Below, piece by piece: positions 24,497 through 33,107 of a DNA stretch of 64,000 nt. The notes below the pieces were generated by a model, which saw nothing but the letters and a program-made list of their open reading frames with translations, was not told the origin of the DNA and ran no database searches. Each line of letters opens with the position of its first letter. Within the stretch, counting starts at the first letter, position 1. Position numbers and translations under genes: made by a program. The DNA comes from Parvularcula sp039818345 (GTDB lineage Bacteria > Pseudomonadota > Alphaproteobacteria > Caulobacterales > Parvularculaceae), in NCBI GenBank assembly GCA_039818345.1, contig JBCBUC010000002.1, forward strand, positions 146,024 through 210,023. The letters are read 5' to 3'.

Positions 24497-26539
24497 ATGA
24501 CGAAGGCTAAGAATTATCAAAGGATGGGTCGCGCGAAGGCCAACATGTCGGCGTGCAAGTCAACGCGATCCATCGGCCTAGCCGCCCACGCGGCCTCTGC
24601 AGTCTCTCTGTTGGCAATATCTTCGGCGCACGCAGGAGACATCCGATACGTGTTCAACGCCGATGGTACCGTGAGCGCGTTCACTCAAGATAGCGCGTCT
24701 CTGTCCGAAGCGGAAGCGCGAGACTTTACTGTAGAACTTGGGTCCGACGGGGTCACAAGGATTGTCTACGACAGTGATCTGACGATCAGCAATGACACGA
24801 TTTTTCTCGTCGGTGGATCTGATAACGCTCTTTCAATTGTGTCGCGCGGCGATCTCACGCTCAACAACGCGAAAATCGACGTCAGCGGCAACAGCAGCGC
24901 CTTCAACATCGGTGGCGGTGCAGGCGGTACCGGCTCGGTGGGAGGAACTGGCGGCAATGGCGGTGCCGGCGGCGATGGCGGTGAGACGCAGCGGCAATTG
25001 GTGTTCAATAACAAAGGCGATGACGGCAAACGGGGCGGCGGCGGGGGCACTGGCCTTGCGGGTCTTGCCTCAAACTCCAAAGGATTGAACCAGGATGAGA
25101 ACACCGAGCTTAGGCAAGGGGGATCGTTTGGCGCTGAGTCTTCGGTTCTGGTCGGAAGCGGTGGCCCAACATCTCTCGACCCTCCCGTAAGGAGCTCCAA
25201 CACCTGTCTTGACAATTTCACGTTGCTTACCTGTCAGGCTTTCCGAGGCCTTCCAGGCTTCGACGGCGCCGTCGGGCTTGATCCAAGCACCACAAGGCCA
25301 CCCGGTTACGATGGTCAGGCACAGCGCGGTCTCGACGGTAACGCCGGCACCAACGACGCGGAGGGCCTCACCCCCACGGGAGGCAATGGCGGCCAAGGCG
25401 GCGGCGGTGGTGGCGGCGGTGCTGGTGGTAGCGGCGGCGGTGGCGGCAGGTCCGGCGAAGCTCGCATCACGGTTCTTGGCGATGGCGCGGCCGACGGCGG
25501 AAAGGGCGGCGACGGAGGTGACGGCGGCCGGGGCGGCAATGGCGGCAGCGGTGGTCAGGGCGGTGAAGGTGGCGGTATCATTGTTCTTGAGGCTGAAGGT
25601 CGGCTTACGATCAATAACACAAATCTCGCCGCGCGGGGCGGTGCCGGCGAAGACGGAAACGAAGGGAGCGATGGAAGTGATGGCAAGGAAGGCCAAGACG
25701 GGGCGAATGGCCAACTTCTCACAGGGTTTCTAGGCACCTCCGCCCGGGGCAAGGACGGGTTTGATGGAGGCGATGGGGGCGACGGATCAAAAGGAGCCAA
25801 CGGCGGGGACGGAGGCGACGGCGCTGGCGGGACCATTAAGCTCGTGGGCGAGCAAGTCATCGTCAACGGCACCACCCTCGATGCCTCGGGCGGCGGCGAC
25901 GACGGCGGCCTTGGTCGGTTCGTTCTGCAAACGAACGCGATCGGCGGCGATGGCGGCGCGATCACTGCGCGGCAAGAAACCTTTTCTGGTGAACGCAGCG
26001 CGAACCTCGCGCTGGAGAGTGGCGAAGAAACACCTGATGTGCCGCAAACCCAGAGTGGACCTGCCTCGTTCGGCACTCTGATGGGTCTCGGCTTCGACGA
26101 TGCTTTGTTGCAAAATGTCTTCGATGACCAGCTAAGCGATTGGAGCGATGCCGTGGCCGGCATCGCGGTGATCGATGACACCACCCCATTCTTTGGAGTC
26201 GATTATCTGGGTATGGATCTTCTCCTGATTGCTAACACCAGCAGCACAGAGACCTTAGAAGGTATGGCGGGTGTCGAGAATGATGGTGTGCCCAACATGT
26301 ACCTCGCCAACCTGTTCGGCGATGGCCTTGATCCTTTGTCCATCTTTGCGACCTTCGTGCCCGAAGGCAGCGAGCTGCTTGTTAACGTGCTGTTCGGCTC
26401 AGTCCCCGAAAGCTTCGCTCTCCAGGCGGGCGAAACGGCTTTTGTTGCAGGAGAGGTTCCCCTTCCGTCCGCCGCGCTCTTGTTCGTCGGTGGCGCAGGA
26501 TTGATCCTACGCAGACGAATGTCACGACTGTCCGCATAG
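24497..26539 (+). CDS. Large glycine-rich exported protein with VPLPA-CTERM sorting signal
   Basis: The 680-residue protein starts at ATG 24497, after GAGGGCGGG. A signal peptide ends near AISSAHA (residue 50). The mature part has beta-helix-like polar strands (NDTIFLVGGSDNALSIVSRGDLTL) separated by long glycine tracts rich in GG-N/D-GG, at about residues 137-165, 290-350 and 380-440, resembling PGRS-type proteins. The C-terminus has VPLPSAALLFVGGAGLIL followed by RRR, the tripartite signal of VPLPA-CTERM proteins (TIGR03370-like) that are processed by an exosortase. It is divergent from the ECF sigma gene and so may be its target. A surface or matrix function is inference. Confidence 0.88.
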   Translation: MTKAKNYQRMGRAKANMSACKSTRSIGLAAHAASAVSLLAISSAHAGDIRYVFNADGTVSAFTQDSASLSEAEARDFTVELGSDGVTRIVYDSDLTISNDTIFLVGGSDNALSIVSRGDLTLNNAKIDVSGNSSAFNIGGGAGGTGSVGGTGGNGGAGGDGGETQRQLVFNNKGDDGKRGGGGGTGLAGLASNSKGLNQDENTELRQGGSFGAESSVLVGSGGPTSLDPPVRSSNTCLDNFTLLTCQAFRGLPGFDGAVGLDPSTTRPPGYDGQAQRGLDGNAGTNDAEGLTPTGGNGGQGGGGGGGGAGGSGGGGGRSGEARITVLGDGAADGGKGGDGGDGGRGGNGGSGGQGGEGGGIIVLEAEGRLTINNTNLAARGGAGEDGNEGSDGSDGKEGQDGANGQLLTGFLGTSARGKDGFDGGDGGDGSKGANGGDGGDGAGGTIKLVGEQVIVNGTTLDASGGGDDGGLGRFVLQTNAIGGDGGAITARQETFSGERSANLALESGEETPDVPQTQSGPASFGTLMGLGFDDALLQNVFDDQLSDWSDAVAGIAVIDDTTPFFGVDYLGMDLLLIANTSSTETLEGMAGVENDGVPNMYLANLFGDGLDPLSIFATFVPEGSELLVNVLFGSVPESFALQAGETAFVAGEVPLPSAALLFVGGAGLILRRRMSRLSA

Positions 26540-26550
26540 GTTGCGGCATT

Positions 26551-26569
26551 CTCCGTCTTCAGAACGGAG
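26551..26569. terminator. Weak hairpin between convergent genes
   Basis: CTCCGT and ACGGAG form a six-base stem around a seven-base loop, 12 bases after the glycine-rich gene stop. There is no T tract on either strand, so it is only a possible terminator. Confidence 0.3.
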
Positions 26570-26599
26570 GGTCATTCGCTCTTCAGTTGAGCAGCGGCC

Positions 26600-27694
26600 T
26601 TATCTTGAGGTTCGCTCGAACTTCAGCTTTGCCCAAATTCCTTGATCAGCCGGCCCACGGCAAGCAAGGAACTCTAGATCCGCTGGATTCATTGCGACGA
26701 CGGCATTCGTTGTCGCTCCTGACTTGTCCTCTGCGAACCGGTTGATGCTCAAGCGGCCATCGGAGCGGTCCGAGAACATCGTGATCAATCCATCGAGCGT
26801 GTGCTGATCGGTTTGTTCAAGGAGCGTCTGCATCCGCTCAAACCGCTCATGCGTACTCGGAGAAGGATCGGTCTCGAACCTTCGGTTTTCATCGAAGAGG
26901 CAATGATTGGACCGCACCAACGCGCCATCGGCTGTTGTCCTCGCATCGGCGGCTTGGGCGGTACGTTCCCATTCAATCGCGCGCGTTTTATCGCCAATCC
27001 AATAGGAATGGCTGCCCGCCACAGGTGCTTGCTCGACCACAGAGCTTGCAGTCTCGAGCGAGGGCTGCCTGAGAGCCAAATGAAGGACGGAGAGATAGGG
27101 TATACCAACTTGTGCACCCCTGGTTTTAAGGTTGGTTGTGCCAACGGTTACACCATGCTCATTCATCCCCATGAGGGTCTGGCATCCCGCGCAGGTCACG
27201 GTCCAAGTCTCCGGACCATCCTCTGGCAACTGATGAATGGCCAGAACATATTTAACGTCAGGCCCATTCAGGTCCCAGGTTTGTCCTTGTAAGGCATGAC
27301 CATTCCTGGACATGCCGGGCGGCACGAGCGCCGCGGTACAGCCTTCATCCTCCAGGACCAATGGTTCGCTGGGAAGAGTGATGATGTCGCGAATATCGGT
27401 CATGTTTGCGGCCGTATAAAGATGGACCGGGTCAACCTCAGCGCCTTCCGCTAGGCTTATGTGCTCACGGTAACCGCGCGGATCGTAGCTTTCCAACAAG
27501 GCGAGGCATTCGGCGCCCGCTGAAAAGAGCGCCGATATCTCAGTATGCCCTCGTTCCTTCAAATGGTCTTCAACGGCTAGAATCCGGTCGGCCAGGAAGT
27601 TTTGTATAAGTGTTCGGCACTGAGCACCGTATTGGTGGCCCATTTCCTCCGGTGTGCCCGTGACTGTTATCTGCGGAAGCGTCATCTCTTCCAT
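26600..27694 (-). CDS. C45-family autoproteolytic acyltransferase/hydrolase
   Basis: The 364-residue protein starts at ATG 27694, with a GAGGAGAAG ribosome site. It fits the acyl-CoA:6-aminopenicillanate acyltransferase-like group of Ntn hydrolases. The expected nucleophile Cys119 sits in LEDEGCTAALVPPG, followed by LQGQTWDLN and AGCQTLMGMNEHGVTVGTTNL. These enzymes cleave themselves before the Cys to form the active site and then hydrolyse or transfer amide-linked acyl groups. The natural substrate is unknown. It is convergent with the glycine-rich gene and has no obvious operon partner. Confidence 0.85.
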   Translation of the reverse strand: MEEMTLPQITVTGTPEEMGHQYGAQCRTLIQNFLADRILAVEDHLKERGHTEISALFSAGAECLALLESYDPRGYREHISLAEGAEVDPVHLYTAANMTDIRDIITLPSEPLVLEDEGCTAALVPPGMSRNGHALQGQTWDLNGPDVKYVLAIHQLPEDGPETWTVTCAGCQTLMGMNEHGVTVGTTNLKTRGAQVGIPYLSVLHLALRQPSLETASSVVEQAPVAGSHSYWIGDKTRAIEWERTAQAADARTTADGALVRSNHCLFDENRRFETDPSPSTHERFERMQTLLEQTDQHTLDGLITMFSDRSDGRLSINRFAEDKSGATTNAVVAMNPADLEFLACRGPADQGIWAKLKFERTSR

Positions 27695-28133
27695 ATCGCT
27701 TCTCCTCAGCCTATTCGTGAAGGAAATTGCCCAGCGTTAGCGGATCTGGCGCCAGTGGAGCTACCTTAGCTCCACCCGCACCTTTGGTAAAACCATTGTT
27801 GATGGCCTTTCGGTGTGCCCGCAATTTCGCATCCAGCTAGGCCTCTGATCATAAGCTCATGCAGCCTGGTATGACGGCAAGCTAAGTGCTTAAACCTTGA
27901 TGTCCAGCAGCGGTCTCGTGGTCAGTCTTTGAGAGGGCTGTAAATCTCCTACGGTGGAAAACGGGTCTTGAAGCCTCGCTTTTGCTGCCTGCGACCTTCT
28001 TCCGCGAGCCAGAATTCCAAGCCCTGAGACGCTCGATGGACATCGCGTTCGTGGTTTTTGTTCCAGGAGTGATGATCGTGCGCGGCAATAGAACAAATGG
28101 CGTCGGCGCTGTCTAAGGCACTACGAACCCACC
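27695..28133. other. 439-base stretch without a convincing gene
   Basis: No start-stop frame with clear coding character was recognised. On the minus strand a frame without an ATG runs leftwards from about 28120 to a TAG at 27949-27951 and reads IAAHDHHSWNK, FWLAEEGRRQQKRGFK and so on. It looks protein-like but lacks a start and may be a gene remnant. Confidence 0.4.
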
Positions 28134-29690
28134 ATGGCTTTTCACCAGAATGTTCAGCTCGTTTGGTACAAGCGTGATCTCCGCGTTGTGGATCACGAGG
28201 TGTTGGCCAAGGCCGCCCGCCATGGCGCGGTTCTTCCGTTGTTCATTGTGGAGCCCGAGCTATGGCAACAACCGGATATGTCCGGGCGGCAATGGGCTTT
28301 TGTTGCTGAGTGCCTCCAGGGATTAAGACGAGATCTCGCAGCCCTTGGTCAGCCCCTTATCGTCCGTATAGGTGACGCTGTCGAAGTGCTGCACGACCTG
28401 TGCGACGCCAATGACATCTCGGCCGTCTGGTCCCATGAGGAAACGGGCAACGCTTGGACTTATGCCCGAGATCGGCGCGTGGCCGCGTGGGCTCAATCCC
28501 GCTCGATCCGACGGATCGAGTTGCGGCAATCTGGTGTCGTCCGTCGACTTCGCACGAGAAATGGCTGGGCCAAGAACTGGGATAGCTTCATGGCCATGCC
28601 CATCGCTCAGGTTCCTCAAGCGCTTACTCCGCTCAATGGCATTGATCTCGGCTCTATTCCATCAGTCAACGAACTGGGTATCAAATCTGATCATTGCCCT
28701 CAGCGGCAGGACGGCGGCCGGTCGGCAGGGCTCGCGTGTCTTGAGAGCTTTCTTCAGAAGCGAGGCGCGCCTTACAGGCGGGCGATGTCGAGTCCAGCGG
28801 TCGGCGCACTACACTGCTCACGGATCAGCCCGCACCTGGCTTGGGGAACGCTTTCGATGCGAGAGGTGGCGCAAGCCACCTGGGTAAAACGGCGGGAGCT
28901 GAAAGAGCAGGGGGAACAAGGCCCTTGGAAAGGTTCAATGACCTCGTTTGAAGGCAGGCTGCATTGGCGTGATCACTTCATCCAAAAGCTTGAGGATGAG
29001 CCGAGCCTCGAGTTTCGCAATCTTCATCGCGCTTATGATCATCTTCGGCCAAGAGAGCCCGATCAAGTGCGGTTGGCGGCGTGGGTGAATGGTGAGACGG
29101 GCTTGCCCTTTGTTGATGCATGTATGCGCGCGTTGAACAAAACAGGGTGGATGAATTTCCGTATGCGTGCGATGCTAATGGCGGTTGCCAGCTATCATCT
29201 ATGGCTCGATTGGCGCCAGCCTGGGGAGCATTTGGCTCGGATGTTCATCGACTACGAACCGGGTATTCATTGGTCGCAGGTCCAGATGCAGTCAGGTACG
29301 ACTGGTATCAACACCGTACGGATTTATAATCCAATCAAACAAGGGCTCGACCAAGATCCAGACGGATGCTTTATCCGGACATGGGTCCCAGAGCTTGCGA
29401 TGATCCCCGACCCCTTCGTGCACGAACCTTGGAATTGGGACGGGGCGGGCGAGATCCTTGATCGCGTTTATCCGCGACCAGTTGTGGATCACTTGCAGGC
29501 AGCGAAAGACGCCCGACAAAAGGTATGGGGTGTGCGAAACAATGCCGATTTTCGCAGGCAGGCACAGGCGATCCAGCACAAACATGGCAGTCGCAAGTCC
29601 GGTATCAAGATGCGGGGTCAGGCTTCAAAGCCATTGTCTGAAACCAACCAGCTTTCTCTTCCATTGAGTAATGGCGGTATCGACGGATGA
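28134..29690 (+). CDS. Cryptochrome/photolyase family protein
   Basis: The 518-residue protein has the standard order. An N-terminal alpha/beta antenna-type domain begins with VQLVWYKRDLRVVDHEVLAKAA. A helical FAD domain from about residue 205 shows SRISPHLAWGTLS, FEGRLHWRDHF, TGLPFVDACMRALNKTGWMNFRMRAMLM and IDYEPGIHWSQVQMQSGTTG. These correspond to the FAD-binding and substrate-cavity motifs of photolyases. Whether it repairs DNA (CPD or 6-4) or acts as a photoreceptor cannot be told by eye. Its TGA overlaps the ATG of a second photolyase-like gene (ATGA), implying coupled translation. Confidence 0.9.
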   Translation: MAFHQNVQLVWYKRDLRVVDHEVLAKAARHGAVLPLFIVEPELWQQPDMSGRQWAFVAECLQGLRRDLAALGQPLIVRIGDAVEVLHDLCDANDISAVWSHEETGNAWTYARDRRVAAWAQSRSIRRIELRQSGVVRRLRTRNGWAKNWDSFMAMPIAQVPQALTPLNGIDLGSIPSVNELGIKSDHCPQRQDGGRSAGLACLESFLQKRGAPYRRAMSSPAVGALHCSRISPHLAWGTLSMREVAQATWVKRRELKEQGEQGPWKGSMTSFEGRLHWRDHFIQKLEDEPSLEFRNLHRAYDHLRPREPDQVRLAAWVNGETGLPFVDACMRALNKTGWMNFRMRAMLMAVASYHLWLDWRQPGEHLARMFIDYEPGIHWSQVQMQSGTTGINTVRIYNPIKQGLDQDPDGCFIRTWVPELAMIPDPFVHEPWNWDGAGEILDRVYPRPVVDHLQAAKDARQKVWGVRNNADFRRQAQAIQHKHGSRKSGIKMRGQASKPLSETNQLSLPLSNGGIDG

Positions 29691-30928
29691 CGCAGACCAC
29701 ATTTCTTGACCCATCGACGTCGCCACTGATGGCATGGGTTCCGACCCAAGAGGCTGCCGCGGAGCGTTTGAATCAGTTTTGCGGTCGTGCGGGTGCGTCC
29801 TATGCAAAGCGTCGCAACTACGATCTGTGCCCAGCTGACCGCAGCAGTGTTTCTGCGCTGTCGCCATGGCTGCGCCATCGCGTTCTGCTTGAGGAAGATG
29901 TCCTCCGCACAGTCTTACAGCAGCACACGCTGTCATCGGCGGAAAAGTTTGTGCAAGAAGTGTTATGGCGCGGCTACTTTAAGGGGTGGTTAGAACACCA
30001 CCCAACCGTTTGGGTGCGCTATAAATCGCGGCTCCTTGAGTTAGCCGATCAGCTTGAGAAGGATCAGTCGCTCGAACAGCGTTATGCTGATGCCATCGGG
30101 GGTCAGACAGGCATCGAGTGTTTCGATGCGTGGTCCACGGAATTGGTCCAACACGGATACCTCCACAACCATGCGCGCATGTGGTTTGCGAGTCTATGGA
30201 TCTTTACACTGAGGCTTCCCTGGGAACTCGGTGCGGATTTCTTTTTGCGGCATTTGCTTGATGGTGACCCGGCATCCAACACCTGTTCTTGGCGCTGGGT
30301 TGGCGGCCTTCATACGAAAGGGAAGACCTATTTGGCTAGGGCTGATAACATCGAGAAGTTCACGGAGGGTCGGTTTAACCCTGATGGCGAATTGGCTCTC
30401 AAGGCGCTGCCTCTCCAAGAGTCAAACTTACCCCCGCCGAGAGAGATCGCTCCGATCCAAGACGAGCCAGAAGAAGGGTGTGTTGGCCTCTTGATCACAG
30501 AAGAGGACTGCTCCCCTGAAAGCTTACATCTAAGTCGCTATCCGACGAGTGTTCTTGCGCTCGCGTCGCCCACAGAACGATCCATATGGCCAACAGGCGA
30601 GCTTGCGCGGTCGTTCTCATCTGGCTCTGTCAATGATGCCGCCCAGCGCGCAGAAGCAGCGTTCTCCGTCCCCGTTGAAATGAGTGATGACAATGAATGG
30701 GCGCAGGTGATCGCCGATTGGGCTGCTGCTCATCATCTTGATGCGGTGGTCACCGCGCGGCTGCCTGTGGGTTCTGTTCGCAAACGTGTGATCAACGCCA
30801 TGAAGGTATGCGGACTTCCCTTGGTCGAGATCACACGGCCCTATGATTGGTCAGTCTGGCCCCATACGAAACGGGGCTTCTTTGCCCTGAAAAAGAAAAT
30901 CCCGTCCATCATCGAACACTTGGTTTAG
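29687..30928 (+). CDS. Photolyase-like FAD domain protein with a C-terminal alpha/beta domain
   Basis: The 413-residue protein lacks the N-terminal antenna domain and begins almost directly with a helical photolyase core: PTQEAAAERLNQFCGRAGASYAKRRNYD, SALSPWLRHRVLLEEDVLR, KFVQEVLWRGYFKGWLE, GIECFDAWSTELVQHGYLHNHARMWFASLW and DGDPASNTCSWRWVGG. The last motif is the conserved FAD-site DGDxASN. After about residue 255 an alpha/beta section follows (VGLLITEEDCSPE, WAQVIADWAAAHHLDAVVTARLPVGSVRK, VWPHTKRGFFALKKKIP). The domain order is therefore reversed compared with normal photolyases. Overlap with the preceding gene suggests joint function. Activity is unknown. Confidence 0.85.
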   Translation: MTQTTFLDPSTSPLMAWVPTQEAAAERLNQFCGRAGASYAKRRNYDLCPADRSSVSALSPWLRHRVLLEEDVLRTVLQQHTLSSAEKFVQEVLWRGYFKGWLEHHPTVWVRYKSRLLELADQLEKDQSLEQRYADAIGGQTGIECFDAWSTELVQHGYLHNHARMWFASLWIFTLRLPWELGADFFLRHLLDGDPASNTCSWRWVGGLHTKGKTYLARADNIEKFTEGRFNPDGELALKALPLQESNLPPPREIAPIQDEPEEGCVGLLITEEDCSPESLHLSRYPTSVLALASPTERSIWPTGELARSFSSGSVNDAAQRAEAAFSVPVEMSDDNEWAQVIADWAAAHHLDAVVTARLPVGSVRKRVINAMKVCGLPLVEITRPYDWSVWPHTKRGFFALKKKIPSIIEHLV

Positions 30929-31307
30929 AGCGTGATCGTAAGACGTCGATACCAACGCAACGGTGAAGATGTAGCAATCGTCTCACACCATCGTCGTTAG
31001 TAAAACCTTATTGGATTGGCTTACGACGTTCGTCCGTATTTTGCACGCACATCCAGAGCTTCTATGAGCGATATGCTGGGTCATGAATATTGAGCTGTCC
31101 TGGAACTGAACTTTTCCAACCGCAGGTAAGAGTGTGTGTTGTGGTAAAAAGGGTATACGGTCCATCTGCTTAACACGTCGCGGTACAAAGGCTATTTTTC
31201 CGGCAATACAAGTTACTGAAAAATCCTTTTGTGTTCCATTTTTTGCATCCTTGATCCTCTACTGGGCAACATCAATTCAAATGCGTCGTTAAGCCAAAGT
31301 CGTCGTG
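30929..31307. other. 379-base AT-richer stretch without genes
   Basis: No coding frame, RNA gene or repeat was recognised between the convergent photolyase-like and cupin genes. Confidence 0.5.
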
Positions 31308-31826
31308 CTACCCGCGCTGATCGACGGGCGGTTCTTTGATTGTTGGAACACTGTCGTCTGAGCGATACTTGTTACCGGATCGAGACCGGATCGTGATATC
31401 CGTGCCGTATCGTGCACGGTACATGAGGTCGTATCCCACATAGATTGCGGTATCCTCGGAGGGGCGTGTCCCAATCTCTAAAATGCGAGCAGGTTTTGAG
31501 GAGCGATTTTCGATCGTGTGACCTGTGGTTGCTCCGGCGACCCAGCCCGCCGCGTCGCCAGCCACCATCACCTTATCGTCTTGTCCTTCTTCGACCAAAA
31601 CGACCTCGCCCTCGAGCACATAGACCAATTCATCAGCGCCGTGATGAAAGTGAAGAAGGCCAGTCGCGCTACCGGGCGCCAGCTCGACTTCGCCGACGCC
31701 CATCTGTGTGAGGCCGACAGGGTCACCGAGACGTGTCTTCCAACACCCCCTTGTTCGCTCGACCAGCTTTCCAGGGTAGGCACGGCGTTCTGTCCGCGGA
31801 GCGGTTGCGCGATCGACTTTTGGCAT
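31308..31826 (-). CDS. Cupin domain protein
   Basis: The 172-residue protein starts at ATG 31826, with GAGGAATTGG as ribosome site; a longer frame to 31886 would run into the divergent promoter. The cupin core has motif 1 around LLHFHHGADELVYVLEGEVVLVEEG (His and Glu metal ligands) and motif 2 AAGWVAGATTGHTIENRSSKPARILEIG with the last His. A tail rich in charged residues follows. Cupins of this type bind a metal and may be enzymes or ligand sensors. It is divergent from an AraC-type regulator 61 bases away, which may control it. Confidence 0.82.
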   Translation of the reverse strand: MPKVDRATAPRTERRAYPGKLVERTRGCWKTRLGDPVGLTQMGVGEVELAPGSATGLLHFHHGADELVYVLEGEVVLVEEGQDDKVMVAGDAAGWVAGATTGHTIENRSSKPARILEIGTRPSEDTAIYVGYDLMYRARYGTDITIRSRSGNKYRSDDSVPTIKEPPVDQRG

Positions 31827-31887
31827 GACCAATTCCTCTTCCAACACAAAGTTGTTGGCAATCAAGGCAATGACCAACTGATCCACA

Positions 31888-32952
31888 ATGACGAAAACTC
31901 TGCTAGCATTAGCAGATCGTCCAGAACGGGTGGGTTGGATGGCGCCTGAGGTTTGCCGAGAAAGTGTCGAAACAACGCTTGAGCAGCTGCTCTCGCATGT
32001 AAGGCTTGAATCTGCCTTCTATTTTGAGGTTGTCGCCAAGGCGCCTTGGGCCACGCTCACGCCGCATATGCGGAACATCGGCCACGTGGTGATGCCAGAG
32101 GTGCAAAGGGTTTTGCCGTTTCACATCATGCTCGACGGAGAAGCGTGGTGTTGGCGCGCCGACGATCCCAGCGACAAGCGATGGTTCAAGACGGGTGATA
32201 TTCTGATGTTGCCGCGCGGCTGCGACCACATCATCGCATCAACGAGAAGTCCAAACTCCGTCCCTGAACCCGATACAGAGATTTACCGAGAGGCTGAAAC
32301 CAGTCAGCGGCCGTGTACCTATGTCGATATTGGAGGAGATGGCGAGCGCGCGAGTTTCGTTTGCGGTTACTTCGGGGTGCCGCGCCAGAGCTTTCACCCA
32401 CTCTTTGATTCGCTTGCAGATCTTTTGATACTCACGCCGACCCCAGAGAAATGGGACTTGCTGCAACAGCTTGTTGGGGTGGCGACGCGCGAGCAGTCCG
32501 ATCGTCGGACAGGCGGCAAACTTGTGACGTCGCGCTTAGCGGAAACGATGTTTATCGATGCGGTTCATCAGCATCTTCTCCATCTTGATCCAGCAAGCAC
32601 GTCGGGTTGGCTCGTTGCACTCCGTGATAGGAATATCAGCCTAGCGTTGGAGGCACTCCATTCATCGCCGATGCACCCCTGGACCGTTGAGCTCTTAGCG
32701 AAAGAGGCCCGCCTCTCACGCAGTGCGTTTACGGAGCGTTTTCAGGAGCTAATTGGCCGCCCTCCTATCCAATATCTGCAGAGTTGGCGCATGCAGCTGG
32801 CGGCTGATCAGCTTGCTCAAACGGATAAGGCCATCAAATGCATCGCCGAGGATTGCGGTTATGCAGCGGAGACGTCGTTTCATCGTGCCTTTAAACATCA
32901 AACCGGCTATACGCCCGGCGCCTGGCGCGCGCTTCACGAGGTCGCCCGGTGA
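31888..32952 (+). CDS. AraC family regulator with N-terminal cupin-type domain
   Basis: The 354-residue frame starts at ATG 31888; ATG 31939 is an alternative. The first 230 residues form a cupin-like sensor (FYFEVVAKAPWATLTPHM, HIMLDGEAWCW, GDILMLPRGCDHII). The C-terminal third has two helix-turn-helix units: MHPWTVELLAKEARLSRSAFTERFQELIGRPPIQYLQSWRMQLAADQL and IKCIAEDCGYAAETSFHRAFKHQTGYTPGAWR, the classic AraC pair. It resembles the cupin_6 type AraC regulators. The likely target is the divergent cupin gene. Confidence 0.92.
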   Translation: MTKTLLALADRPERVGWMAPEVCRESVETTLEQLLSHVRLESAFYFEVVAKAPWATLTPHMRNIGHVVMPEVQRVLPFHIMLDGEAWCWRADDPSDKRWFKTGDILMLPRGCDHIIASTRSPNSVPEPDTEIYREAETSQRPCTYVDIGGDGERASFVCGYFGVPRQSFHPLFDSLADLLILTPTPEKWDLLQQLVGVATREQSDRRTGGKLVTSRLAETMFIDAVHQHLLHLDPASTSGWLVALRDRNISLALEALHSSPMHPWTVELLAKEARLSRSAFTERFQELIGRPPIQYLQSWRMQLAADQLAQTDKAIKCIAEDCGYAAETSFHRAFKHQTGYTPGAWRALHEVAR

Positions 32953-33107
32953 TGATGTTGAAACGTCGTTGAGGGTTTCAGGGACATCCCTTCCGGCCAA
33001 GTCTGCGCGTCTCAGCACCAGCGGGAATTTGTTGTTGAGGATCTATTTGATAGCAGATATCAAAGCATCGAAAATGAATTCGATAACACCTTTGAGCGAG
33101 CGCCCGC

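Noticed and set aside
24766..26189. Long minus-strand and alternative-frame open frames in the glycine-rich gene
   Set aside because: They are proline- or alanine-rich mirror frames of the GG-rich coding sequence and have no family features.
24497..26539. Glycine codon tracts as tandem DNA repeats or a CRISPR array
   Set aside because: The repeats are irregular in length and sequence, stay in one reading frame and encode GG-N/D-GG; there are no constant repeats with unique spacers.
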